DNA of 64,000 nucleotides. It comes from Citrobacter werkmanii NBRC 105721 (GTDB lineage Bacteria > Pseudomonadota > Gammaproteobacteria > Enterobacterales > Enterobacteriaceae). The stretch's first letter is position 1. Every line of letters begins with the position of its first letter. The position numbers and the translations under genes are program-made. The stretch is from the NCBI GenBank assembly GCA_000759755.1, contig BBMW01000002.1:124001-188000 (forward strand), read 5' to 3'. Below the pieces are notes generated by a model. The model saw only the letters and a program-made list of their open reading frames with translations, did no database searches and was not told the DNA's origin. Positions 31,740 through 43,875 of the stretch are shown one piece after another.

Positions 31740-33101
31740 ATGAAACTAAAGACCACATTGTTCGGCAATGTTTATCAGTTTAAGGATGTTAAAGAGGTGC
31801 TGGCCAAAGCCAACGAACTGCGTTCGGGGGATGTGCTGGCAGGGGTAGCTGCAACCAGTTCGCAGGAACGCGTGGCGGCCAAGCAGGTGCTGTCGGAAAT
31901 GACGGTAGCGGATATCCGTAATAACCCGGTGATTTCCTATGAAGAGGACTGCGTGACGCGTCTGATTCAGGATGACGTCAACGAAACGGCCTATAACCGC
32001 ATCAAAAACTGGAGTATCAGCGAGCTGCGCGAGTACGTGCTGAGCGATGAAACCTCTGTTGATGACATTGCGTTTACGCGCAAAGGGTTAACGTCGGAAG
32101 TGGTCGCTGCGGTAGCAAAAATCTGCTCCAACGCGGACCTGATCTACGGCGGCAAGAAAATGCCGGTGATCAAAAAAGCTAACACCACTATCGGGCTGCC
32201 GGGCACCTTTAGCTGCCGTTTGCAGCCGAACGACACCCGTGACGACGTGCAGAGTATTGCGGCGCAAATCTATGAAGGGCTGTCTTTCGGAGCGGGCGAT
32301 GCGGTGATCGGCGTAAACCCGGTAACGGATGACGTGGAAAACTTAAGCCGCGTGCTTGATACCGTGTACGGCGTTATCGATAAATTCAATATTCCGACCC
32401 AGGGCTGCGTACTGGCGCACGTTACCACCCAGATTGAAGCGATTCGTCGCGGCGCGCCGGGTGGATTGATCTTCCAGAGTATCTGCGGCAGCGAGAAAGG
32501 TTTAAAAGAGTTCGGCGTGGAGCTGGCAATGCTCGATGAAGCGCGCGCCGTAGGCGCTGAATTCAACCGTATCGCCGGGGAAAACTGCCTGTACTTCGAA
32601 ACCGGACAAGGTTCTGCGCTCTCCGCTGGCGCTAACTTCGGCGCCGATCAGGTGACAATGGAAGCGCGTAACTACGGGCTGGCGCGGCACTACGATCCGT
32701 TCCTGGTGAACACCGTGGTGGGCTTTATCGGGCCAGAGTATCTCTACAACGACCGTCAGATTATTCGCGCGGGTCTGGAAGATCACTTTATGGGCAAGCT
32801 GAGCGGCATCTCGATGGGCTGCGACTGCTGCTACACCAACCATGCTGATGCTGACCAGAACCTTAACGAAAACCTGATGATTCTGCTCGCCACCGCTGGC
32901 TGCAACTACATCATGGGCATGCCGCTCGGTGACGACATCATGCTCAACTATCAGACCACCGCATTCCACGATACCGCGACCGTGCGCCAGTTGCTGAACC
33001 TGCGCCCGTCGCCGGAGTTTGAACGCTGGCTGGAAACCATGGGCATTATGGCAAACGGTCGCCTGACCAAACGGGCGGGCGATCCGTCACTGTTCTTCTG
33101 A
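31740..33101 (+). CDS. eutB: Ethanolamine ammonia-lyase, large subunit
   Basis: EutB holds the active site that, with adenosylcobalamin, splits ethanolamine into acetaldehyde and ammonia. The 453-residue TIM-barrel protein has the family length and conserved segments such as GLPGTFSCRLQPNDTRDDVQS and MGCDCCYTNHADADQN. GAGGGAACGACTT precedes the ATG. It lies 11 bases after eutA and 20 before eutC. Confidence 0.97.
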   Translation: MKLKTTLFGNVYQFKDVKEVLAKANELRSGDVLAGVAATSSQERVAAKQVLSEMTVADIRNNPVISYEEDCVTRLIQDDVNETAYNRIKNWSISELREYVLSDETSVDDIAFTRKGLTSEVVAAVAKICSNADLIYGGKKMPVIKKANTTIGLPGTFSCRLQPNDTRDDVQSIAAQIYEGLSFGAGDAVIGVNPVTDDVENLSRVLDTVYGVIDKFNIPTQGCVLAHVTTQIEAIRRGAPGGLIFQSICGSEKGLKEFGVELAMLDEARAVGAEFNRIAGENCLYFETGQGSALSAGANFGADQVTMEARNYGLARHYDPFLVNTVVGFIGPEYLYNDRQIIRAGLEDHFMGKLSGISMGCDCCYTNHADADQNLNENLMILLATAGCNYIMGMPLGDDIMLNYQTTAFHDTATVRQLLNLRPSPEFERWLETMGIMANGRLTKRAGDPSLFF

Positions 33102-33121
33102 TGATGCGGGGATGAAACACG

Positions 33122-34018
33122 ATGGATCAAAAACAGATTGAAGAAATTGTACGCAGCGTAATGGCGTCAATGGGTGAGTCTCAACCGCAGGCTCAAGAAC
33201 CGTCAGCACCAGCAAAATGCAGCACTACGCAGTGCGCCGCGCCGACTGGTGAAAGCTGTGCGATGGACTTAGGCTCAGCCGAAGCTAAAGCGTGGATAGG
33301 CGTTGAGAATCCGCACCGCGCAGAGGTGTTGACTGAACTGCGGCGCAGTACCGCGGCGCGTGTTTGTACCGGGCGCGCCGGTCCTCGTCCGCGTACCCAG
33401 GCGCTGCTGCGCTTCCTGGCCGACCACTCGCGTTCGAAAGATACGGTGTTAAAAGAAGTGCCGGAAGAGTGGGTAAAAGCGCAAGGGCTACTGGAAGTGC
33501 GTTCGGAAATCAGTGACAAAAACCTGTATCTGACGCGCCCGGATCTGGGCCGTCGTCTGAGTGCGGAAGCCATTGATGCGCTGAAATCGCAGTGTGTGAT
33601 GAACCCGGATGTGCAGGTGATTATCTCTGATGGCTTGTCTACCGATGCCATCACTGCCAACTACGAAGAGATTCTCCCGCCGCTGTTGTCAGGCTTAAAA
33701 CAAGCCGGATTAAAAGTCGGGACCCCGTTCTTCGTTCGCTATGGTCGCGTGAAAATCGAAGATCAGATCGGCGAACTGCTGGGCGCGAAAGCGGTGATCC
33801 TGCTGGTGGGGGAACGTCCGGGTCTCGGTCAGTCGGAAAGTCTCTCCTGCTACGCCGTCTATTCGCCGCGTGTGGCGACGACCGTAGAAGCGGACCGTAC
33901 CTGTATCTCGAACATTCACCAGGGCGGTACGCCACCGGTTGAAGCAGCGGCGGTGATTGTGGATTTGGCCAAGCGCATGCTGGAGCAAAAAGCCTCCGGC
34001 ATCAATATGACCCGTTAA
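33122..34018 (+). CDS. eutC: Ethanolamine ammonia-lyase, small subunit
   Basis: EutC completes the cobalamin site of the lyase. The 298-residue protein opens with an amphipathic helix (about residues 2-18, [16 protein letters not shown]), reported in Salmonella as a microcompartment targeting signal, then a variable Gln/Pro/Ala-rich linker (about 19-50) and the conserved lyase domain ([43 protein letters not shown]). It is about 3 residues longer than in E. coli because of the linker. Confidence 0.96.
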   Translation: MDQKQIEEIVRSVMASMGESQPQAQEPSAPAKCSTTQCAAPTGESCAMDLGSAEAKAWIGVENPHRAEVLTELRRSTAARVCTGRAGPRPRTQALLRFLADHSRSKDTVLKEVPEEWVKAQGLLEVRSEISDKNLYLTRPDLGRRLSAEAIDALKSQCVMNPDVQVIISDGLSTDAITANYEEILPPLLSGLKQAGLKVGTPFFVRYGRVKIEDQIGELLGAKAVILLVGERPGLGQSESLSCYAVYSPRVATTVEADRTCISNIHQGGTPPVEAAAVIVDLAKRMLEQKASGINMTR

Positions 34019-34027
34019 GGAGGCATC

Positions 34028-34687
34028 ATGCCAGCATTAGATTTGATTAGACCTTCAGTCACCGCAATGCGCGTGATTGCCTCGGTAAATGACGGTTTTG
34101 CCCGTGAGCTTAAGTTACCGCCACATATCCGTAGCCTCGGACTCATCACAGCAGACTCTGATGACGTGGCGTATATTGCCGCAGACGAAGCGACAAAACA
34201 GGCGATGGTGGAAGTGGTTTATGGCCGCTCGCTGTACGCCGGTGCGGCGCACAGTCCCTCTCCAACCTCGGGCGAAGTACTGATTATGCTCGGTGGCCCA
34301 AACCCGGCTGAAGTTCGCGCGGGTCTGGACGCGATGGTCGCCAATATTGAAAGTGGTGCGGCGTTCCAGTGGGCGAATGACGCAGAAGATACCGCCTTCC
34401 TGGCGCACGTGGTTTCGCGTACCGGTTCGTATCTTTCCGCGACCGCAGGATGCCGACTTGGCGATCCAATGGCGTATCTGGTGGCGCCGCCGCTGGAAGC
34501 GACGTTTGGTATTGATGCGGCGCTGAAATCTGCTGATGTACAACTGGTGACCTACGTGCCACCGCCGTCAGAAACCAACTATTCAGCCGCGTTTTTGACC
34601 GGTAGCCAGGCCGCTTGTAAAGCCGCATGTAACGCCTTTGCTGATGCCGTTCTGGATATTGCCCGTAATCCAATCCAGCGCGCGTAA
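34028..34687 (+). CDS. eutL: EutL, tandem-BMC trimeric shell protein with gated pore
   Basis: A 219-residue shell protein with two fused, circularly permuted BMC domains (about 1-105 and 106-219), which forms pseudo-hexameric trimers. Known structures show an open/closed central pore and ethanolamine binding. AAGGAGGCATC gives a strong ribosome binding site. It is 9 bases after eutC. Confidence 0.96.
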   Translation: MPALDLIRPSVTAMRVIASVNDGFARELKLPPHIRSLGLITADSDDVAYIAADEATKQAMVEVVYGRSLYAGAAHSPSPTSGEVLIMLGGPNPAEVRAGLDAMVANIESGAAFQWANDAEDTAFLAHVVSRTGSYLSATAGCRLGDPMAYLVAPPLEATFGIDAALKSADVQLVTYVPPPSETNYSAAFLTGSQAACKAACNAFADAVLDIARNPIQRA

Positions 34688-34698
34688 GAGAGGTTGTG

Positions 34699-35229
34699 AT
34701 GATCAATGCACTGGGATTACTGGAAGTGGATGGCATGGTGGCTGCCGTAGACGCGGCGGATGCCATGCTGAAAGCCGCGAACGTACGCCTGCTGAGCCAC
34801 GAAGTGCTCGATCCAGGCAGGCTGACGCTGGTCGTGGAAGGCGATCTGGCGGCGTGCCGCGCAGCGCTGGATGCTGGCAGCGCCGCCGCAGCGCGAACGG
34901 GCCGTGTTATCAGCCGTAAGGAGATAGGCCGACCGGACGATGACACCCAGTGGCTGATCGGCGGTTTTAAGCGCCAGCCGAAGAAACCAGAACAGAAGCC
35001 AGAAGTGAAAACAGACGTAAAAGCAGAGAAGACACAGGACGCCCCGTTAACGTCTGAATCCTCTGAACAACTTCTGACGCTGTTAGCATCGGTCCGTCAA
35101 GGAATGACGGCAGGGGAAGTGGCTGCCCACTTTGGCTGGTCACTTGATGAAGCCAGAAAGGCGCTGGAACAGCTCTTTTCTGACGGAGCGTTGCGTAAAC
35201 GCAGTAGTCGCTATCGCTTAAAAAATTAA
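34699..35229 (+). CDS. eutK: EutK, BMC shell protein with C-terminal helix-turn-helix domain
   Basis: The ATG at 34699 is preferred to a GTG one codon upstream, as family proteins start MINALGLLEVDGMV. The 176-residue protein has one BMC domain (about 1-90), a charged Lys/Glu/Pro-rich linker (about 92-122) and a winged-helix domain (about 123-176) thought to bind nucleic acid. The linker makes it about 10 residues longer than E. coli EutK as I recall it. EutK is monomeric in isolation, unlike other shell proteins. Confidence 0.94.
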   Translation: MINALGLLEVDGMVAAVDAADAMLKAANVRLLSHEVLDPGRLTLVVEGDLAACRAALDAGSAAAARTGRVISRKEIGRPDDDTQWLIGGFKRQPKKPEQKPEVKTDVKAEKTQDAPLTSESSEQLLTLLASVRQGMTAGEVAAHFGWSLDEARKALEQLFSDGALRKRSSRYRLKN

Positions 35230-35240
35230 CCTGTCGGAGG

Positions 35241-35267
35241 GCCGGGGGCTTCGTTGAAGCTTCCGGC
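35241..35267 (+). other. Strong hairpin between eutK and eutR
   Basis: GCCGGGGGCTTC (35241-35252) can pair along 12 bp, including two G-U pairs, with GAAGCTTCCGGC (35256-35267) around a GTT loop. It lies 10 bases before the eutR start, and no T run follows, so it is not a classical terminator. Confidence 0.65.
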
Positions 35268-35277
35268 TTAAAAGATC

Positions 35278-36330
35278 ATGAAAAAGAACCGTACTGCAAA
35301 CCTGCACCATCTTTATCATGAAGTGTTACCCGAAGACGTTAAACTTACGCCGAAAGTGGAGGTGGACAACGTTCACCAGCGGCGAACAACGGATGTATAT
35401 GAGCATGCGCTGACGATTACCGCCTGGCAGCAGATTTACGATCAGCTGCATCCGGGAAAATTTCATGGCGAGTTCACGGAAATCCTGCTCGACGATATTC
35501 AGGTTTTCCGTGAATACACCGGACTCGCGCTGCGCCAGTCGTGTCTTGTCTGGCCGAACTCGTTCTGGTTTGGCATTCCGGCCACGCGCGGCGAACAGGG
35601 TTTTATTGGCGCCCAATGTCTGGGCAGTGCTGAAATTGCCACCCGACCTGGTGGGACGGAGTTTGAACTGAGTACGCCGGATGATTACACCATTCTGGGG
35701 GTTGTCATTTCGGAAGAGGCGATTGCCCGTCAGGCCAACTTCCTGCATAACCCGGAAAGGGTGCTGCATATGCTGCGCAACCAGTCGGCGCTGGAAGTCA
35801 AAGAACAGCACAAAGCCGCGCTATGGGGCTTTGTGCAGCAGGCGCTGGCAACGTTTAGCGAAAATCCAGAAAACCTGCGTCAACCTGCGGTACGCAAAGT
35901 GTTGGGCGATAACCTGCTGCTGGCGATGGGGACCATGCTGGAAGAAGCGCAGCCGATTATAACCGCTGAGAGCATCAGCCATCAGAGCTATCGTCGTTTA
36001 CTGTCGCGTGCGCGCGAGTATGTGTTGGAAAACATGTCAGAGCCGCTGACCGTGCTCGATCTGTGTAACCAACTGCACGTCAGCCGTCGGACGTTGCAAA
36101 ACGCCTTTCACGCGATTCTGGGGATTGGTCCGAATGCCTGGTTAAAACGTATTCGCCTGAACGCCGTGCGTCGAGAGCTGATAAGTCCGTGGTCGCAGAG
36201 TGCGACGGTGAAAGATGCCGCCATGCAGTGGGGATTCTGGCATTTAGGGCAGTTTGCTACCGACTACCAGCAGTTGTTTGCGGAAAAACCGTCGTTGACG
36301 CTGCATCAGCGTATGCGCCAGTGGGCGTGA
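35278..36330 (+). CDS. eutR: EutR, AraC-family activator of the eut operon
   Basis: EutR activates the eut promoter when ethanolamine and adenosylcobalamin are both present. The 350-residue protein has an N-terminal sensing domain and a C-terminal AraC pair of helix-turn-helix motifs (about 245-345; [23 protein letters not shown] then [22 protein letters not shown]). Length and start match E. coli. No clear Shine-Dalgarno precedes the ATG; a strong hairpin occupies that space. In Salmonella eutR also has a weak promoter of its own, which this arrangement neither proves nor excludes. Confidence 0.96.
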   Translation: MKKNRTANLHHLYHEVLPEDVKLTPKVEVDNVHQRRTTDVYEHALTITAWQQIYDQLHPGKFHGEFTEILLDDIQVFREYTGLALRQSCLVWPNSFWFGIPATRGEQGFIGAQCLGSAEIATRPGGTEFELSTPDDYTILGVVISEEAIARQANFLHNPERVLHMLRNQSALEVKEQHKAALWGFVQQALATFSENPENLRQPAVRKVLGDNLLLAMGTMLEEAQPIITAESISHQSYRRLLSRAREYVLENMSEPLTVLDLCNQLHVSRRTLQNAFHAILGIGPNAWLKRIRLNAVRRELISPWSQSATVKDAAMQWGFWHLGQFATDYQQLFAEKPSLTLHQRMRQWA

Positions 36331-36337
36331 TGGCATT

Positions 36338-36414
36338 ACTGTGCCGGATGTGACGCTTTGCGTCTTATCAGGCCTATGGATTGTAGGCCTGATAAGCATT
36401 GCGTCATCAGGCAA

Positions 36415-36417
<3 letters not shown>
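36338..36417. repeat. REP element between eutR and hemF
   Basis: GTGCCGGATG and two facing arms (CTTATCAGGCCTA / TAGGCCTGATAAG) with TCATCAGGCAAT form REP-type inverted repeats between convergent genes, a common place for them. Confidence 0.8.
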
Positions 36418-38186
<1,769 letters not shown>

Positions 38187-38398
38187 ACGGCCTGAGTTGT
38201 AAAAAAAAGGTTCTAAACGTTATATCGTATCGCGTAGTCCGTTGCGACGGATCGGGATAAGAATTGTTTTACTTTTCATTTCAATACGTGACAATTCCGT
38301 ATTATGCCATTTTTTCCGCCGCTTCGCGTCAGATATTGGCTAAATCAGCCGTTCGCGCCATAATCGCTTTTTAACGTCCTGAAAAGGTAACCAATACC

Positions 38399-38824
38399 AT
38401 GGAAATACGCGTTTTTCGCCAGGAAGATTTCGAAGAGGTGATCACCCTCTGGGAGCGCTGTGATTTGCTGCGTCCATGGAATGACCCGGAAATGGACATT
38501 GAGCGTAAAGTAAATCATGACGTCAGCTTGTTCCTGGTCGCTGAAGTGAACGGCGAGGTCGTCGGTACGGTGATGGGCGGATACGACGGGCATCGCGGCT
38601 CGGCCTATTACCTCGGCGTGCATCCTGAGTTTCGCGGTCGCGGCATCGCCAATGCGCTGCTTAACCGACTGGAGAAAAAGCTCATCGCCCGCGGGTGTCC
38701 GAAGATTCAAATCATGGTGCGTGAAGATAATGATCTGGTGCTGGGGATGTATGAACGCCTGGGCTATGAACATGCGGATGTACTCAATCTCGGTAAGCGC
38801 TTGATCGAAGATGAAGAGTACTGA
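38399..38824 (+). CDS. ypeA: YpeA, GNAT-family N-acetyltransferase
   Basis: A 141-residue GNAT protein; the acetyl-CoA pyrophosphate loop is [15 protein letters not shown] near residue 77. Sequence and length equal E. coli YpeA. The acceptor substrate is unknown. AAGGTAACC lies before the ATG. The last 14 bases overlap yfeZ, so the two are probably translated together. Confidence 0.93.
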   Translation: MEIRVFRQEDFEEVITLWERCDLLRPWNDPEMDIERKVNHDVSLFLVAEVNGEVVGTVMGGYDGHRGSAYYLGVHPEFRGRGIANALLNRLEKKLIARGCPKIQIMVREDNDLVLGMYERLGYEHADVLNLGKRLIEDEEY

Positions 38825-39260
38825 GTTTCACCCCGCCGACTATGACGGTCACGGGCGTCTGCGCCTGCCTTTTCTTTTCTGGTGCGTACTGCTGCTGCAG
38901 GCGCGCACCTGGGTGTTGTTCGTGATTGCCGGTTCTTCCCGTGAGCAGGGCAATACGCTACTGAATCTGTTTTATCCCGACCATGACGCATTCTGGCTGG
39001 GGTTGCTCCCCGGCGTTCCCGCGGTGCTGGCGTTTTTACTCAGCGGGCGGCGCTTTGCGTATCCGGGGGTATGGCGCTGGCTGCGCGGATTACTGATTCT
39101 CGCGCAACTGGTACTGCTCTGCTGGCAACCGGCGATGTGGCTGGCAGGCGATCCGGTCAACGGCGTCGGGCTGACGCTGCTGGTGGCGGATATCGTCGCG
39201 CTGGTCTGGCTGTTAACCAATCAACGTCTGCGCGCCTGTTTTTCCCTTGAGAAAGAATAA
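38811..39260 (+). CDS. yfeZ: YfeZ, inner-membrane protein (DUF2919)
   Basis: A 149-residue protein with about four membrane helices (near 20-40, 60-80, 88-108 and 118-138) and a basic C-terminal tail. Family DUF2919, function unknown. Its ATG lies within the 3' end of ypeA. Confidence 0.9.
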   Translation: MKSTEFHPADYDGHGRLRLPFLFWCVLLLQARTWVLFVIAGSSREQGNTLLNLFYPDHDAFWLGLLPGVPAVLAFLLSGRRFAYPGVWRWLRGLLILAQLVLLCWQPAMWLAGDPVNGVGLTLLVADIVALVWLLTNQRLRACFSLEKE

Positions 39261-39261
39261 C

Positions 39262-39289
39262 GGCACTTTTTGGTGAAAGCGGACTCCAA
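39262..39289 (+). promoter_or_regulatory. Candidate sigma-E promoter for yfeY
   Basis: GGCACTT at 39262-39268 and TCCAA at 39285-39289, 16 bases apart, resemble the RpoE consensus (GGAACTT, about 16 bases, TCTGA/TCAAA). They are 31 bases before yfeY, an envelope lipoprotein gene I recall as part of the E. coli sigma-E regulon. Confidence 0.4.
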
Positions 39290-39319
39290 GCAACGTTGAT
39301 AAATAAGGAAGGAAGTGAA

Positions 39320-39895
39320 ATGAAATCACTGCGTTTGACTTTATGCGCGATGCCGCTGCTACTGACCGGGTGTTCCACGCTGTCGTCGGTGAACTGGTCT
39401 GCCGCCAATCCGTGGAACTGGTTCGGTTCTTCAACGCAGGTTACTGAGCAGGGTGTCGGCGCGTTAACGGGCGCTACGCCGCTGGATGAAAAAACTATTG
39501 CTGATGCGCTGGATGGTGATTACCGCCTGCGCAGCGGGATGAAGACCGATGACGGTAATGTGGTGCGCTTCTATGAGGCGATGAAAGATGACCAACTGGC
39601 AATGGTCATCAATGGCAGTCAGGGAACCATCAGCCGTATTGATGTCCTGGACAGCGATATTTCATCAGACGCGGGTGTCGAAATTGGTACACCGTTTAGC
39701 GACCTTTACACCAAAGCCTTTGGTAATTGCCAGAAAGCAACCGGCGATGACAGCGCGAGCGTTGAATGTAAAGCTGAAGGAAGTCAGCATATTAGCTACA
39801 TTTTTTCCGGCGAATGGAGCGGGCCTGAGGGCTTAATGCCGTCGGACGACACGCTGAAAACGTGGAAAGTCAGCAAAATCATCTGGCGGCGTTAA
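39320..39895 (+). CDS. yfeY: YfeY, envelope lipoprotein (DUF1131/RpoE-regulated)
   Basis: A 191-residue lipoprotein: signal peptide and lipobox LLTGC put the lipidated Cys near residue 16. The mature DUF1131 domain has a repeated Asp/Gly-rich pattern and two Cys near the C-terminus. The ATG at 39320 (GGAAGGAAG upstream) is preferred to one at 39296, which would add charged residues ahead of the signal. Function unknown; yfeX is the next gene. Confidence 0.92.
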   Translation: MKSLRLTLCAMPLLLTGCSTLSSVNWSAANPWNWFGSSTQVTEQGVGALTGATPLDEKTIADALDGDYRLRSGMKTDDGNVVRFYEAMKDDQLAMVINGSQGTISRIDVLDSDISSDAGVEIGTPFSDLYTKAFGNCQKATGDDSASVECKAEGSQHISYIFSGEWSGPEGLMPSDDTLKTWKVSKIIWRR

Positions 39896-39940
39896 TTTGC
39901 GTCTGAACAAATCGACTTGCTAAAAAAACAGGTAGAATAG

Positions 39941-40888
<948 letters not shown>

Positions 40889-40939
40889 TGGTAAGTTGCC
40901 GGATGGCGAACTGATCTTGTCATCTGCAACTAAATAGAT

Positions 40940-40966
40940 ATCCCCGAATTGTCGGGGATTTTTTTT
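40940..40966 (+). terminator. Rho-independent terminator after yfeX
   Basis: ATCCCCGA (40940-40947) and TCGGGGAT (40952-40959) pair perfectly around a 4-base loop and are followed by a run of T. Confidence 0.92.
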
Positions 40967-41075
40967 ACCTGAGATTAACCTGATTTAGTGAGCTATTCCT
41001 CAGCACTAATTTGTTATTGCTGTATCTTCTGCGTGAATGAAGCGAAGGCTTCATATTCAAAAGGAGAATATTGAA

Positions 41076-41867
41076 ATGGGAAAACTCACGGGCAAAACAG
41101 CATTGATTACGGGCGCATCTCAGGGTATTGGCGAGGGGATCGCCAGAACGTTTGCCCGCCATGGCGCGAACTTAATCCTGCTGGATATCTCCGATGAGAT
41201 TGAAAAACTGGCGGATGAGCTGGCAGGGCGCGGTCACCGCTGCACTGCGGTTCACGCGGATGTCAGAGATTTTGCTTCGGTCACAGAAGCGGTGAAACGC
41301 GCGAAGAAGGTTGAAGGCAAAATCGATATTCTGGTCAACAATGCCGGCGTATGTCGCCTCGGCAACTTCCTTGAGATGAGCGATGAAGATCGCGACTTCC
41401 ATATTGATATCAATATCAAAGGCGTCTGGAACGTAACGAAAGCCGTGCTGCCGGAGATGATTGATCGCAAAGACGGGCGTATCGTGATGATGTCCTCAGT
41501 GACTGGCGATATGGTGGCCGATCCGGGCGAAACGGCCTATGCAATGTCAAAAGCGGCGATTATCGGCTTAACTAAATCGCTGGCGGTGGAATATGCGCAG
41601 TCCGGTATTCGCGTGAATGCCATTTGCCCAGGCTATGTTCGCACGCCGATGGCGGAAAATATTGCGCGTCAGTCCAATCCGGACGATCCGGAATCTGTAT
41701 TAACCGAAATGGCGAAAGCGATCCCGATGCGTCGTCTGGCCTGCCCGCTAGAAGTCGGTGAGCTGGCTGCGTTCCTGGCCTCGGATGAGTCCAGTTATTT
41801 AACTGGCACGCAAAACGTGATTGATGGCGGTAGCACCTTGCCTGAAAGCGTTAGCGTCGGCGTCTGA
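41076..41867 (+). CDS. ucpA: UcpA, short-chain dehydrogenase/reductase
   Basis: A 263-residue Rossmann-fold oxidoreductase: cofactor motif TGASQGIG near residue 13, NNAG near 92, and the YAMSK catalytic pair (Tyr/Lys) near 155-159. UcpA is the gene upstream of cysP in E. coli and has been tied to furfural tolerance; its natural substrate is unknown. AAGGAGAATATTGAA precedes the ATG at 41076; an earlier ATG at 41037 lacks such a site. Confidence 0.94.
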   Translation: MGKLTGKTALITGASQGIGEGIARTFARHGANLILLDISDEIEKLADELAGRGHRCTAVHADVRDFASVTEAVKRAKKVEGKIDILVNNAGVCRLGNFLEMSDEDRDFHIDINIKGVWNVTKAVLPEMIDRKDGRIVMMSSVTGDMVADPGETAYAMSKAAIIGLTKSLAVEYAQSGIRVNAICPGYVRTPMAENIARQSNPDDPESVLTEMAKAIPMRRLACPLEVGELAAFLASDESSYLTGTQNVIDGGSTLPESVSVGV

Positions 41868-41878
41868 TTGATGCCGGT

Positions 41879-41903
41879 CTCCTCCCCGCGCGATGGGGAG
41901 GAG
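41879..41903 (+). other. GC-rich hairpin after ucpA
   Basis: CTCCTCCCC (41879-41887) pairs perfectly with GGGGAGGAG (41895-41903). The tract that follows is only loosely T-rich (TTATTCTCTTTTC, further on), so this may be an imperfect terminator separating ucpA from the cys operon. Confidence 0.5.
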
Positions 41904-41934
41904 GTACCCCTTATTCTCTTTTCAACTTTCAAAT

Positions 41935-42024
41935 CATCAAACGGTATATAAAACCGTTACTCCTTTAGCACTGGTTATAAATATGATGACCATAAGAAAG
42001 TCATTAAATTTATAAGGGTGCGCA
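41935..42024 (+). promoter_or_regulatory. Promoter region of the cysPTWA operon (expected CysB target)
   Basis: The AT-rich 90 bases before cysP hold TATAAATATGAT (about 41974-41985), a plausible -10 zone. In E. coli and Salmonella this promoter is activated by CysB with N-acetylserine. CysB sites have weak consensus, so I mark the region, not an exact site. Confidence 0.4.
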
Positions 42025-43041
42025 ATGGCCGTTAACTTACTGAAAAAAAGAACCCTGACGCTGGCAGCAATGCTGTTGCTGGTGGGGCAGGCGCAGGCAA
42101 CGGAACTGCTGAACAGTTCATACGATGTCTCTCGCGAGCTGTTTGCCGCCCTTAACCCGCCATTTGAACAGCAATGGGCAAAGGATAACGGCGGCGACAA
42201 ACTGACGATAAAACAATCTCATGCCGGGTCATCAAAACAGGCGCTGGCGATTTTGCAAGGGTTGAAGGCCGATGTAGTGACCTATAACCAGGTGACAGAC
42301 GTGCAGATCCTGCATGACAAAGGCAAGCTGATCCCCGCCGACTGGCAAAGCCGACTGCCGAATAACAGCTCGCCATTCTATTCCACCATGGCGTTTTTGG
42401 TGCGTAAGGGTAACCCGAAGAATATCCACGAATGGAACGATCTGGTTCGCCCGGACGTGAAGCTAATTTTCCCTAACCCGAAGACTTCCGGTAACGCGCG
42501 TTATACCTATCTGGCTGCGTGGGGCGCGGCAGATAAAGCTGACGGTGGTGATAAAGCCAAAACCGAACAGTTTATGACCCAGTTTCTGAAAAACGTGGAA
42601 GTGTTTGATACCGGCGGTCGCGGTGCAACGACCACCTTTGTTGAACGCGGTCTGGGTGATGTGCTGATCACGTTTGAATCGGAAGTGAACAACATCCGTA
42701 AACAGTATGAAGATCAGGGTTTCGAAGTGGTGGTGCCGAAGGTCAACATTCTGGCGGAATTCCCGGTAGCCTGGGTAGATAAAAATGTGCAGGCCAACGG
42801 TACTGAAAAAGCGGCGAAAGCGTACCTGAACTGGCTGTACAGCCCACAGGCGCAAACCATCATTACCGATTTCTACTACCGCGTGAACAACCCGCAGGTT
42901 ATGGACAAGCTGAAAGATAAATTCCCGCAAACCGAACTGTTCCGCGTCGAAGACAAGTTTGGCGCGTGGCCTGAGGTGATGAAAACGCACTTTGTCAGCG
43001 GCGGCGAGCTGGACAAACTGTTGGCGGCGGGGCGTAAGTAA
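42025..43041 (+). CDS. cysP: CysP, thiosulfate/sulfate-binding periplasmic protein
   Basis: The solute-binding protein of the CysPTWA ABC importer. The 338-residue precursor has a cleavable signal peptide ([25 protein letters not shown], positions 1-25 in outline) and a PBPb domain with conserved [12 protein letters not shown] and [14 protein letters not shown] segments. AAGGGTGCGCA precedes the ATG. cysT begins right after its stop. Confidence 0.97.
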   Translation: MAVNLLKKRTLTLAAMLLLVGQAQATELLNSSYDVSRELFAALNPPFEQQWAKDNGGDKLTIKQSHAGSSKQALAILQGLKADVVTYNQVTDVQILHDKGKLIPADWQSRLPNNSSPFYSTMAFLVRKGNPKNIHEWNDLVRPDVKLIFPNPKTSGNARYTYLAAWGAADKADGGDKAKTEQFMTQFLKNVEVFDTGGRGATTTFVERGLGDVLITFESEVNNIRKQYEDQGFEVVVPKVNILAEFPVAWVDKNVQANGTEKAAKAYLNWLYSPQAQTIITDFYYRVNNPQVMDKLKDKFPQTELFRVEDKFGAWPEVMKTHFVSGGELDKLLAAGRK

Positions 43042-43875
43042 ATGTTTGCTGTTTCCTCCCGACGCGTGCTGCCCGGCTTCACCTTAAGCCTCGGGACCAG
43101 CTTATTGTTCGTTTGCCTGATATTGCTGCTGCCGCTTAGTGCGCTGGTCATGCAACTGGCGCAAATGAGCTGGGCGCAGTATTGGGAAGTGATTACCAAT
43201 CCGCAGGTGGTAGCGGCTTATAAAGTGACACTGCTGTCGGCGTTTGTGGCATCAATTTTTAACGGCGTGTTCGGTCTGCTGATGGCGTGGATCTTAACCC
43301 GCTATCGCTTTCCGGGCCGTACGCTGTTGGATGCGCTGATGGATCTGCCGTTTGCGTTGCCTACGGCGGTAGCTGGCCTGACGCTGGCGTCGCTGTTTTC
43401 GGTCAATGGCTTCTACGGCGAGTGGCTGGCGAAGCTGGACATTAAGGTGACCTATACCTGGCTTGGCATCGCGGTGGCGATGGCCTTTACCAGCATTCCG
43501 TTCGTAGTGCGTACCGTACAGCCAGTGCTGGAAGAGTTAGGCCCGGAATATGAAGAAGCGGCGGAAACGCTCGGCGCCACGCGTTGGCAGAGTTTTCGTA
43601 AAGTGGTGCTGCCAGAGCTGTCTCCCGCGCTGGTGGCGGGCGTTGCGCTCTCGTTTACCCGAAGCCTCGGTGAGTTTGGCGCGGTTATTTTTATCGCCGG
43701 AAACATCGCATGGAAAACCGAAGTGACCTCGCTGATGATTTTTGTTCGCTTGCAGGAGTTTGACTACCCGGCCGCCAGCGCGATTGCTTCTGTGATCCTC
43801 GGGGCGTCGTTGTTGCTGCTGTTTTCAATTAACACCCTGCAAAGTCGCTTCGGTCGACGCGTGGTAGGTCACTGA
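43042..43875 (+). CDS. cysT: CysT (CysU), sulfate/thiosulfate ABC permease subunit
   Basis: A 277-residue inner-membrane permease with six hydrophobic segments and the EAA loop (EEAAETLGATRWQSFRKVVLPEL, around residue 170-192) that contacts CysA. It abuts cysP with no spacer and its TGA overlaps the cysW ATG by one base. Confidence 0.97.
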   Translation: MFAVSSRRVLPGFTLSLGTSLLFVCLILLLPLSALVMQLAQMSWAQYWEVITNPQVVAAYKVTLLSAFVASIFNGVFGLLMAWILTRYRFPGRTLLDALMDLPFALPTAVAGLTLASLFSVNGFYGEWLAKLDIKVTYTWLGIAVAMAFTSIPFVVRTVQPVLEELGPEYEEAAETLGATRWQSFRKVVLPELSPALVAGVALSFTRSLGEFGAVIFIAGNIAWKTEVTSLMIFVRLQEFDYPAASAIASVILGASLLLLFSINTLQSRFGRRVVGH

